From the NCBI GenBank assembly GCA_000433635.1, contig HF997882.1:1-10013 (forward strand): a stretch of 10,013 nt of DNA, written 5' to 3'. This document shows positions 1 to 5,227 of this stretch, piece after piece; the first letter of the stretch is position 1; the number at the start of each line of letters is the position of its first letter. The position numbers and the translations under genes are program-made. The DNA comes from Ruminococcus sp. CAG:254 (lineage in GTDB: Bacteria; Bacillota; Clostridia; Oscillospirales; Ruminococcaceae). Below the pieces are notes generated by a model. That model ran no database searches and had not been told where the DNA came from. It saw only the letters and a program-made list of their open reading frames with translations.

Positions 1-37
1 TGCGGCTCGTATCTTACAACCTCTTCTTCCCCATAAC

Positions 38-67
38 AAAAAAAGCACCTTTTTACAAAGATGCTTT
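38..67 (-). terminator. Intrinsic terminator of the cytidylate-kinase-like gene
   Basis: Read on the minus strand, an 11-bp stem (AAAGCAUCUUU paired with AAAGGUGCUUU, one G-U pair) closes a GUAA tetraloop of the GNRA type and runs into seven U residues. It begins 20 nt past the stop codon of the minus-strand gene at 87-695, as expected for a rho-independent terminator. Nothing recognisable is visible in bases 1-37. Confidence 0.88.
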
Positions 68-86
68 CCGATGATTCAAGATTTTA

Positions 87-695
87 TTATGCCTGTTCTT
101 CCAAGTTCAATCCGAACTTCTTCACTGCAAATGCTGCCAGCATTTCAACTGTTCCTTCCAATCCCAGACAGGCGGTATTTACAACCAAATCCCGTAATTC
201 GAGATTATCAACCGGATATCCTGTATATTTCAAATAATAAGAAGCCCGTGCCTTATCGACTTCATCAATCAATGGCTGATATTCCGAAGCAGTGGAAAGA
301 TTCAGCGAAGCAACGCTGCTTGCACGGTATGCATCCGGTGCATACAGGTAACAACGCAACACCCGTTCCTGATTCCGCAACACATAATCTGCACATCTGC
401 CAACAATCACGCAATTTTCTTTTGCAGCGTGCTCCAGCAACACTTCACTCTGTGCCTGAAACATTTTTTCCTGCTTGAGGCTGCTGCCAATGCCGAGCGG
501 ATACGCCATCTTATAGTAGCCCTCAACCTGCTTCAAAGCAACCAATGCTGCCAGACTTTCGTCCTTCTGAGCAGCTTCCTGCTCAATGACACTCCGGTCA
601 TAATAATGGCAGTGCAATCGTTCCGCCAATTGTTTCCCGATTTCTCTACCCTCACTTCCAAACTGTCTGGTAATGGTAATTGCATATGGTGTCAT
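87..695 (-). CDS. Cytidylate kinase-like family protein
   Basis: This 202-aa cytoplasmic protein resembles the cytidylate-kinase-like P-loop family, whose members are nucleotide-kinase-shaped but mostly untested biochemically. The N-terminal beta strand and glycine loop are visible as ITITRQFGSEGREIGKQL (residues 6-23), followed by an acidic/Tyr segment HYYDRSVIEQEAA (30-42). A second core strand reads VIVGRCADYVL (96-106), the basic helix is DKARASYYLKYTG (147-159), and the family's C-terminal strand is RDLVVNT (168-174). A longer open frame reaches 755, but I chose the ATG at 695. It has an AAAGGAGAG ribosome site about 8-10 nt upstream, the family homology starts immediately after it, and the upstream extension is low-complexity Lys/Arg. 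The gene appears monocistronic, with its own promoter and terminator. A true Cmk role in CMP/dCMP phosphorylation is not claimed, since the usual Cmk sequence is longer and different. Confidence 0.88.
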   Translation of the reverse strand: MTPYAITITRQFGSEGREIGKQLAERLHCHYYDRSVIEQEAAQKDESLAALVALKQVEGYYKMAYPLGIGSSLKQEKMFQAQSEVLLEHAAKENCVIVGRCADYVLRNQERVLRCYLYAPDAYRASSVASLNLSTASEYQPLIDEVDKARASYYLKYTGYPVDNLELRDLVVNTACLGLEGTVEMLAAFAVKKFGLNLEEQA

Positions 696-750
696 AAAAC
701 CATCTCTCCTTTTATTTTCCTTCAATTTCTTTTCTCTTCGGTCTGTCCTT

Positions 751-779
751 ATCATAGCACAACAAATTTTCTTTTTCTA
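751..779 (-). promoter_or_regulatory. Sigma-A-type promoter for the kinase-like gene
   Basis: On the minus strand, TATGAT (756-751) is preceded by TG one base upstream, giving an extended -10. A 4/6-match -35 hexamer, TAGAAA (779-774), sits 17 nt further upstream. The predicted start near 744 leaves a leader of about 50 nt before the ATG at 695. The rest of this divergent intergenic stretch (about 780-928) is AT-rich and I see nothing else in it. Confidence 0.6.
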
Positions 780-928
780 TGCTTGTTTGGAAACACACTG
801 TATCAATTTTTAACACAGGATATGAATCTCAAAAAAATCATTCCTTATTTTTACCATTTTTCAATCTGTCATGCAGAATTCTATCCTAAAATGGCATCCA
901 ATCGCCTGTTTTTATAATTCAAAACGAG

Positions 929-957
929 TTGACAACTTTTCAAAATGGGTGTATCAT
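929..957 (+). promoter_or_regulatory. Sigma-A promoter of the holin-lysozyme cassette
   Basis: A perfect TTGACA (929-934) lies exactly 17 nt from TATCAT (952-957, 5/6 consensus). The predicted start is near 964, about 100 nt ahead of the holin ATG. I see no operator-like palindrome directly over the promoter. It therefore looks like housekeeping-sigma transcription rather than a phage late promoter. Confidence 0.78.
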
Positions 958-1062
958 AGAAATAGACGGAACAGAGAGGGGCTGTTTCCGTTCGTTCCGG
1001 AACCAATTTTCAAATTTCCGGATATTTTACAATAAGCAAACAAGAAAGGAGGATGCCATTTT

Positions 1063-1533
1063 ATGCGTGAAACAATTTGTACCGTGTTGGGAGTCGTCGG
1101 CGGAACGTTGGCGGCTGCATTTGGTGGCTGGAATGCCGCCCTCACAACACTGGTATTCTTTTTATCACTCGATTATCTCACTGGTTTGCTGGTTGCCGGT
1201 GTTTTTCGCCGCTCACCCAAAACCAAAACCGGCGGTCTGCAATCTAAAATCGGTTGGAAAGGGCTGGTCAAAAAAGTCATGGTGCTGCTGCTGGTACTCG
1301 CAGCCGCTCGCATGGACGTTGCCCTGCACACGGATTATCTGCGAAACACTGTTTGCATTGGCTTTACCTGCAATGAATTGATATCCATCTTGGAAAACGC
1401 TGGGCTGATGGGAATTCCCCTACCGGCAGCGTTGAAAAATGCTGTGGATTTGCTGATGCAAAAAGGACAGGGAACAACTACAAAACCATCGGAAAAGGAT
1501 TCAGAATCCAGTCAAGGAAAGGGGCAGTCATAA
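1063..1533 (+). CDS. Phage-type holin (toxin secretion/phage lysis holin family)
   Basis: This 156-aa small membrane protein fits the phage_holin_4 family common in Clostridia, which also includes the TcdE-like toxin-release holins. Such proteins form membrane lesions that let an endolysin reach the wall. Hydrophobic segments lie at about 5-24 (VLGVVGGTLAAAFGGW), 27-47 (ALTTLVFFLSLDYLTGLLVAG) and 71-85 (KVMVLLLVLAAARMD). The family-typical LDYLTGLL and SKIGWKGLVKK stretches and the C-terminal NELISILENAGLMGIPLP block are all present. The tail (about 135-156) is charged and Ser/Gln/Lys-rich, as expected for a cytoplasmic holin terminus. The start has an excellent AAAGGAGG site 10 nt upstream. 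The stop codon overlaps the lysozyme start by one base (TAATG), so the two are translationally coupled. No other phage structural gene is visible nearby. Confidence 0.9.
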   Translation: MRETICTVLGVVGGTLAAAFGGWNAALTTLVFFLSLDYLTGLLVAGVFRRSPKTKTGGLQSKIGWKGLVKKVMVLLLVLAAARMDVALHTDYLRNTVCIGFTCNELISILENAGLMGIPLPAALKNAVDLLMQKGQGTTTKPSEKDSESSQGKGQS

Positions 1534-2267
1534 TGGGAAAGATTTGCGGAATGGATGTATCTTATGCACAAGGAAGTATCAATTGGGAACAGGTGAAAGC
1601 GTCTAAAAAAATCGAATTTGCAATTCTGCGGGCAGGATATGGAAGAGAAACCTCTCAGGTAGACACACAGTTTGAACGAAACTATGCCGCCTGCAAGCGG
1701 CTGGGGATTCCAGTTGGCGTTTACTGGTACAGCTACGCCACTACTGCCGCCGAAGCAGAACAGGAAGCGAAAGTTTGCCTGCAAACGATTCGGGGAAAGC
1801 AGTTTGAATATCCGGTTGCGTTCGACATCGAAGAAGCTCGTAGCCTGCCACAAGCAGATGCGTTGTGCACTGCCTTTTGTAATGCACTGGAAAAACAGGG
1901 CTATTATGCGGCAATTTATACGTTTAAGTCGGCTCTGGAAAATAACATTAGTGCAGCAATTAAGAGCCGCTATGACATTTTTCTCTCGCACGTTGGCGTG
2001 CAACAGACTTCTTACGCTGGAGCATATGGGCTGTGGCAGTATAGCTGGACGGGACGCATTCCGGGAATTTCCGGTGATGTGGATTTGGATTATGCCTACA
2101 AGGATTACTCGACTATGATACAGAATGCCGGGTTAAACGGCTTCACGAAAACGATGCAGCCGACTGAGCCAGAACCAGAGCCAACACCAACGCCTGAACC
2201 AGATAGTGAAGAAACCACATTGCAGCAGATTTTGAAGCATGTGGCTTCCTTGGATGAAAAGCTGTAA
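1533..2267 (+). CDS. Glycoside hydrolase family 25 lysozyme (endolysin)
   Basis: This 244-aa enzyme belongs to the GH25 (Chalaropsis-type) muramidases, which cut the MurNAc-GlcNAc beta-1,4 bond in peptidoglycan. The catalytic domain spans about residues 4-195. It starts with the family-typical GMDVSYAQGSINW (Asp8) and carries the acidic pair in AFDIEE (Asp98, Glu100). Further family blocks are GVYWYSYA (62-69), LWQYSWTGRIPGISGDVDLD (167-186) and the closing Asp-rich strand. A Pro/Glu/Thr linker (about 210-224) joins a short amphipathic tail (about 226-244) that could be a small oligomerisation or wall-targeting segment; no known wall-binding repeat is visible. There is no signal peptide, consistent with release through the holin encoded just upstream. 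The start codon shares its A with the holin stop and has a GGAAAGGGG purine-rich site ahead. The gene is followed by a 17-bp-stem hairpin. Confidence 0.93.
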   Translation: MGKICGMDVSYAQGSINWEQVKASKKIEFAILRAGYGRETSQVDTQFERNYAACKRLGIPVGVYWYSYATTAAEAEQEAKVCLQTIRGKQFEYPVAFDIEEARSLPQADALCTAFCNALEKQGYYAAIYTFKSALENNISAAIKSRYDIFLSHVGVQQTSYAGAYGLWQYSWTGRIPGISGDVDLDYAYKDYSTMIQNAGLNGFTKTMQPTEPEPEPTPTPEPDSEETTLQQILKHVASLDEKL

Positions 2268-2292
2268 GTTCCACTGAAAATACACCGAAACA

Positions 2293-2329
2293 AATGCCCT
2301 CTGTTGATTAGGAATCAATAGGGGGCATT
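2293..2329 (+). terminator. Hairpin terminator after the lysozyme gene
   Basis: A 17-bp stem with two G-U pairs (AATGCCCTCTGTTGATT against its near-complement) closes on a 3-nt loop 25 nt past the lysozyme stop. The following tract, ATTTGAT, is only weakly U-rich. Termination is likely because of the long stem, but not textbook. Confidence 0.7.
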
Positions 2330-2355
2330 ATTTGATAGCGGTTGCAAGATGCGAG

Positions 2356-2473
2356 CCGCAGGCAAATGCGGTCGAGCTGGCTCAGCTCGGCGGAGAGGGA
2401 TTGTTAAGGGGGGCAGGGACAAAAGGGCAGGGCATCCTTTAAAAGTTAAGGGGGACAAGCTGTCCCCCTTAAC
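2356..2473. repeat. Cluster of perfect GC-rich inverted repeats (REP-like)
   Basis: Three dyads follow one another: CCGCA/TGCGG (2356-2371), CGAGCTG/CAGCTCG with a 3-nt loop (2373-2389), and a perfect 13-bp arm pair GTTAAGGGGGACA/TGTCCCCCTTAAC with an AGC loop (2445-2473). A partial copy of the last left arm (GTTAAGGGGG followed by GCAGGGACA) also occurs at about 2403-2420. Base composition is clearly more G-rich than the surrounding genes. A 70-codon frame crosses it (2349-2561) but is arginine/lysine-rich, lacks a good ribosome site and runs through the hairpins, so I do not call it a gene. Such clusters resemble repetitive extragenic palindromes or a leftover end of a mobile element. Neither can be proved from one copy. 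Confidence 0.55.
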
Positions 2474-2478
2474 AGAGG

Positions 2479-2650
2479 TATTGATTAGAGGAAATTGGAA
2501 TCTAAGAGAAATATGTGAAACTGCTGTTCGCCATTCTGAAAAACAGAAAAAATTCCTGTAAACTGCAATCTAAGAAACATTCATAGGCAATTCGGACAAC
2601 GCAACACCGGCGAACAGCACACAGGCAGACAGCGAAGCGATTCTGCCGAA
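2479..2650. repeat. Structured intergenic element, copy A
   Basis: First of three diverged copies of a roughly 170-bp element. In order it holds TATTGATTAGA (2479-2489), an AATCTAAGA box (2499-2507), GCTGTTCGCC (2523-2532), a second AATCTAAGA (2567-2575), the segment GCAATTCGGACAACGCAAC (2587-2605), the inverted partner GGCGAACAGC (2609-2618), and a small dyad GGCAGA/TCTGCC (2624-2647). The 10-bp inverted arms are 76 nt apart. The middle resembles copy C much more than copy B. No coding potential with a convincing start is seen on either strand. A transcribed strand is not established. Confidence 0.8.
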
Positions 2651-2666
2651 GGTTTTGATGAGATGG

Positions 2667-2840
2667 TATTGAAATCTAAGAGAAGCAAACAGCTGTTCGC
2701 CATTCTAAAAACATAAAAACTTCTAACAAACTGAAATCTAAGAAAGATTGAAAAATAATTCAGGAAAAGGCAACCACCGGCGAACAGCACAAAGGCAGAC
2801 AGCGAAGCAACTCTGCCGAACCGTACGCAATTGATTTTCC
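2667..2840. repeat. Structured intergenic element, copy B
   Basis: Second copy, shorter at its left end (about 12 bases missing after TATTG) and more diverged in the middle. It keeps AATCTAAGA at 2673-2681 and 2735-2743, the inverted arms GCTGTTCGCC (2692-2701) and GGCGAACAGC (2779-2788) with a 77-nt spacer, and the GGCAGA/TCTGCC dyad (2794-2817). It shares with copy C a 3' extension, GCCGAACC-TACGCAATT-ATT, which copy A lacks. Uniquely, its right end joins an 8-bp hairpin and a T-run, described separately. Confidence 0.78.
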
Positions 2841-2857
2841 TAAGAGCAGAGTTTTTT
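2809..2857 (+). terminator. Possible terminator at the end of repeat copy B
   Basis: AACTCTGC (2809-2816) is a perfect inverted match of GCAGAGTT (2846-2853), which merges into a run of six T. The loop is long (29 nt), so efficiency is uncertain. The left arm overlaps the TCTGCC arm of the element's conserved hairpin, so the two helices are mutually exclusive. That is the geometry of an attenuator. Confidence 0.4.
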
Positions 2858-2871
2858 ATAGAGTGTTTCCG

Positions 2872-2900
2872 TTGTAACTGTTCCACCGGAACAGTTACAA
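2872..2900. repeat. Perfect 13-bp inverted repeat between element copies B and C
   Basis: TTGTAACTGTTCC and its exact complement flank a 3-nt ACC loop. A run of five T follows about 9 nt further on (TACTTGTTTTT), so it could act as a plus-strand terminator or as a protein-binding dyad. It lies in the roughly 105 bp that separate copies B and C and has no second copy in the window. Confidence 0.6.
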
Positions 2901-2945
2901 GATACTTGTTTTTGACTAAGATTTCACAAGGCGGGGCGGTCTTGT

Positions 2946-3131
2946 TATTGATTAGATCGTATGAAAATCTAAGAGAAATCAGTAAATGCTGTTCGCCATT
3001 CTAAAAAACAAAAAACTTCAAACAAACTGTAATCTAAGAAATTATTCATAAGCAATTCGGACAACGCAACCCCCGGCGAACAGCACACAGGCAAAGAGCA
3101 AAGCGATTTTGCCGAACCATACGCAATTCAT
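2946..3131. repeat. Structured intergenic element, copy C
   Basis: Third copy, abutting the 3' end of the minus-strand flippase gene. It retains TATTGATTAGA (2946-2956), AATCTAAGA at 2966-2974 and 3031-3039, and inverted arms GCTGTTCGCC (2988-2997) and GGCGAACAGC (3075-3084) with a 77-nt spacer. The 3' dyad here reads GGCAAA/TTTGCC (3090-3113). Relative to copies A and B, a G-C pair has changed to A-T on both sides, a compensatory change. The segment AGCAATTCGGACAACGCAAC nearly matches copy A. The T-runs on the minus strand near 3000-3016 could help stop flippase transcripts, but no clear hairpin precedes them. Confidence 0.8.
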
Positions 3132-3145
3132 TGCCCAAGAATCAT

Positions 3146-4567
3146 TTATCCCCGTTTCAATACTCTCCGAACCGTAGAAACCAAATCTTTGAAGTTATAC
3201 AAAACAGTAAATGTCAGCAGAACGCCATCAATCACATGCCAAGCCGGCGGTGTTTGAATGGTGACAAACGTCATCGCAAACATCAGAATCAAGTTTAGCA
3301 CAAAACGAGTGTGGTCGATATAGAACGGCACATACCGTTTGGTATCAACAACACGAATCAGATAGCTGACCAGATAGCTGACAAAGGTTGCAAAACCTGC
3401 ACCGGAAATACCCAATGCACCAATCAACAGCCAGTTCAGAATCAGGTTGACAATCGCAGCAACCAAACTTGTCCAAAACGAGTGGGAGGTATGCTGAGAA
3501 GCCGCATAAATACTGCTGAAGAACTGATTCAAACACATCATAAAGACGGAAATAATCAGAATCGGCGTATATCGGTAGGCATCCGCATATTCTGTGTAAG
3601 TGCTGGTACTAATCAGCAAGTCGGAAAACGGACGGACAAACACAATCAAAACCGAGCTGGCAATAACAAGAAACGACTCATAAGCAGAGAAAACTTGTTT
3701 GTAGAAGTGGCCGCGGTTTGCGGAGTCGTTTTCCAAGATGGCGGACATGTTCCACGCCTGATAGAATACTGTGGAAACAGTAGAAATCAGGTTCGGCAAT
3801 TTGGAGGCAATGCCGTAGATACCGGCGGCAGTATCGCCAACCAAATTCGGAGGTCCATCCATATACCGCAGAAACAGCCGGTCAGAAAATCCTGTTACCA
3901 GCCACAGCAGCGTGGTTGGAATCAGCGGAATGGAAAAGCGAATCATCAGCCTTGTCATTTTCGGGCTGATGTATTTTCGATGGAGATATTTCCGAAGGTC
4001 TGCAATCCACCATAAGAAGACGGCAGATAAAAAGTCGGAGCAAATGACAGAGAGCAGGAAGCCCGTGATGCCCATATTCAGTAGGGCAATGAAAATGACA
4101 TTGAAGATGAATAACGTAATCGTGGCAAGAATGCCATCAAATGCAAATAGCGTGACCATGCCCCTCGCTCGCACAAACTGCGAATGAATGGAACGCAGCG
4201 AGGACATAAACACATAGAGCATTAAAAGCCATAGATAGCCGCTTGTATAGGGCAATAGTTGCATGAGCGGCGACAGGGCAAGCATGACACAGACACCCAA
4301 ACCAAGTACTAGATAAGAGGACGTGAAAATTTTCCCCTTGTCATAATTTCGGGTCAGTCCATATCGTAGAATCGCATCTGTGATGGAAAACGTAACAATT
4401 GGAATTAAAAAGTTTGCAGTTTGTTCGAGCAGTTCTTTGGTGCTGATGTCTGCCGGATTGATGTTGGCAGTGTAGAGTTTTGTCAGAAACAGCGTTAAGA
4501 TTTTAGAGCCGAACGAACCAATTGCAAAAATCATGGTGTTGGCGGCGAGCCGTTTGTATTGATTCAT
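3146..4567 (-). CDS. Polysaccharide/oligosaccharide flippase (Wzx/MATE-like, MOP superfamily)
   Basis: This 473-aa, very hydrophobic protein has about 12-14 predicted membrane spans and matches the length and pattern of Wzx/MurJ-related exporters. These move undecaprenyl-linked sugar units from the inner to the outer leaflet of the cell membrane. The N-terminus MNQYKRLAANTMIFAIGSFG with the following KILTLFLTKLYT is typical of the family. Repeated alternation of hydrophobic helices with short basic loops (WIADLRKYLHRKY, about 189-201) and a helix-breaking LISTVSTVFYQAWNMSAI segment in the middle are also typical. The start is supported by AGAGGAGA 5 nt upstream. An AUG-containing frame upstream on the same strand (to 4788) overlaps the start but looks like promoter and leader sequence. 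The gene lies alone between the non-coding repeats and a small RNA. By family knowledge it would export surface-polysaccharide units; pairing with the sugar-nucleotide operon at 7337-10013 is inference. Confidence 0.88.
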   Translation of the reverse strand: MNQYKRLAANTMIFAIGSFGSKILTLFLTKLYTANINPADISTKELLEQTANFLIPIVTFSITDAILRYGLTRNYDKGKIFTSSYLVLGLGVCVMLALSPLMQLLPYTSGYLWLLMLYVFMSSLRSIHSQFVRARGMVTLFAFDGILATITLFIFNVIFIALLNMGITGFLLSVICSDFLSAVFLWWIADLRKYLHRKYISPKMTRLMIRFSIPLIPTTLLWLVTGFSDRLFLRYMDGPPNLVGDTAAGIYGIASKLPNLISTVSTVFYQAWNMSAILENDSANRGHFYKQVFSAYESFLVIASSVLIVFVRPFSDLLISTSTYTEYADAYRYTPILIISVFMMCLNQFFSSIYAASQHTSHSFWTSLVAAIVNLILNWLLIGALGISGAGFATFVSYLVSYLIRVVDTKRYVPFYIDHTRFVLNLILMFAMTFVTIQTPPAWHVIDGVLLTFTVLYNFKDLVSTVRRVLKRG

Positions 4568-4604
4568 AGCATCTCCTCTTGGTGTGATAAATTTCGTTCT
4601 GCGG

Positions 4605-4677
4605 CTAGGCAGCTAGAAAAATCGTTGCGACTGCTCGCAGCAGAACTACGCAGTTGCAGGAACTGCATGCACAGTTC
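4605..4677 (-). promoter_or_regulatory. Structured leader/operator region of the flippase gene
   Basis: Between the predicted start site (about 4672) and the ribosome site lie stacked dyads: GCAGTT/AACTGC with a 5-nt loop (4650-4666), CTGCT/AGCAG with a 3-nt loop (4631-4643), and CTAG/CTAG (4605-4616). An outer GAACT/AGTTC pair (4643-4677) spans the start site. They could be leader-RNA hairpins or an operator at the transcription start. I match no known riboswitch. Confidence 0.4.
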
Positions 4678-4678
4678 T

Positions 4679-4687
4679 ATTATACCA
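4679..4687 (-). promoter_or_regulatory. Extended -10 promoter of the flippase gene
   Basis: On the minus strand the sequence reads TGGTATAAT: a perfect -10 with the TG extension. The -35 region (about 4702-4707, TTTTCT) is poor, which extended -10 promoters tolerate. Predicted start near 4672, giving a leader of about 105 nt. Confidence 0.65.
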
Positions 4688-4835
4688 TAAAAAAAAGAAA
4701 AAGAAAACGCTTTTTTCAAAAAGAACCAGATTTTTTTACGGATATTTCTGTGAAAATTGCATAAGAATAGAATTGCTGTTTTGTGCATTCCTACAAAAGC
4801 AAAAAAATAAAAAAATTTTTTGCAGATTTTGCAAC

Positions 4836-4864
4836 TTTTCCTGCCGCAAAATTGTATCTATAGT
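4836..4864 (+). promoter_or_regulatory. Probable promoter of the small RNA
   Basis: TATAGT (4859-4864, 5/6 consensus) lies 17 nt from a weak -35, TTTTCC (4836-4841). Long A- and T-tracts at 4801-4821 directly upstream would suit an UP element. The predicted start is about 4871. Assigned mainly from its position before the structured RNA. Confidence 0.4.
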
Positions 4865-4885
4865 GAAGGGATTTTTTGCGGCAGG
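4840..4885. repeat. 12-bp inverted repeat spanning the small-RNA promoter
   Basis: CCTGCCGCAAAA (4840-4851) is exactly inverted at TTTTGCGGCAGG (4874-4885), with the putative -10 in the 22-nt loop. The right arm can instead form a local hairpin CGGCA/TGCCG (4880-4893, loop GGTCT). It could be an operator, a cruciform or a minus-strand terminator-like structure. Confidence 0.6.
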
Positions 4886-5057
4886 TCTTGCCGTGTGAAC
4901 AAGCAGTATGCGGTTCTGTTGCTCCTCTAAGCCGTGAGAAAGGGCGGTGTGATGGGGGATTGCACTGTGCGGTACGAGGAACCAGTCCGGAAAGGACAGA
5001 CCATCGGGAAAAATGGTCTGGGGCTGGCAAAACAGAAACATATCACTTGTGTTTTTT
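4871..5057 (+). ncRNA. Structured small RNA, candidate 6S RNA
   Basis: A stretch without a convincing gene folds into a long closing stem: ACAAG/CTTGT (4899-4903 with 5046-5050), GTATG/CATAT (4906-4910 with 5039-5043), TTCTGTT/AACAGAA (4914-4920 with 5031-5037) and GCTCC/GGGGC (4921-4925 with 5020-5024). That is 22 pairs broken by small internal loops. Inside are hairpins GTCC/GGAC (4985-4997, loop GGAAA) and AGACCAT/ATGGTCT (4998-5019). The 3' strand of the stem runs into GTTTTTT, so the gene carries its own terminator. Length (about 187 nt), a long interrupted closing stem, a purine-rich interior with CTCCTCTAAGCCG on the 5' side and a stand-alone location would suit 6S RNA, which binds the sigma-A holoenzyme. 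I match it to no SRP, tmRNA, RNase P or riboswitch motif. The 5' end is inferred from the promoter. Confidence 0.6.
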
Positions 5058-5067
5058 GGCAAAAATG

Positions 5068-5116
5068 ATGCGGATTGCAGATTCTCCCCGATGCTGTGTC
5101 CGCATTTTTTGTTTTT
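5068..5116 (+). terminator. Second intrinsic terminator downstream of the small RNA
   Basis: ATGCGGA (5068-5074) pairs with TCCGCAT (5099-5105), followed by TTTTT, G and TTTTT. It may back up the small RNA's own U-tract. A run of five A on the left side (5061-5065) means it could also work on the minus strand. The remaining stretch to about 5200 is AT-rich and I see nothing in it. Confidence 0.65.
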
Positions 5117-5227
5117 CCTGTAAAAAGACAAATACAGATGAAAAAATCGAAATTCGCTCAATATTTAACATTTTATGAGTTGTTCAAAATTGATTCATAT
5201 TGTGCTGTAGCAATCAAATGGGAATCG

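Noticed and set aside
2349..2561. 70-codon plus-strand frame in the palindrome cluster
   Set aside because: It lacks a good ribosome site, is Arg/Lys/Gly-rich, runs through three hairpins and into repeat copy A, and has no recognisable domain. It is more likely a by-product of repeat sequence.
2523..3084. CRISPR array in the repeat region
   Set aside because: The repeats are long (about 170 bp), diverged, only three in number and internally inverted, with no uniform short repeat/unique spacer pattern and no cas gene.
4564..4788. 74-codon minus-strand frame overlapping the flippase start
   Set aside because: It contains the flippase promoter and leader dyads, is driven by A/T-tract composition (Phe/Lys runs), and has no ribosome site. 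Not a gene.
4871..5057. SRP RNA, because of the GTCCGGAAAGGAC hairpin
   Set aside because: The GGAA-type apex resembles SRP helix 8, but the flanking asymmetric loop and GGAAGCAGC stretch are missing, and the hairpin lies inside a larger multi-branched fold.
4736..5178. Several 79-141-codon frames on both strands across the small-RNA region
   Set aside because: They conflict with each other, lack ribosome sites and show odd Cys/His/Arg composition. The long closing stem and terminators explain the region better.
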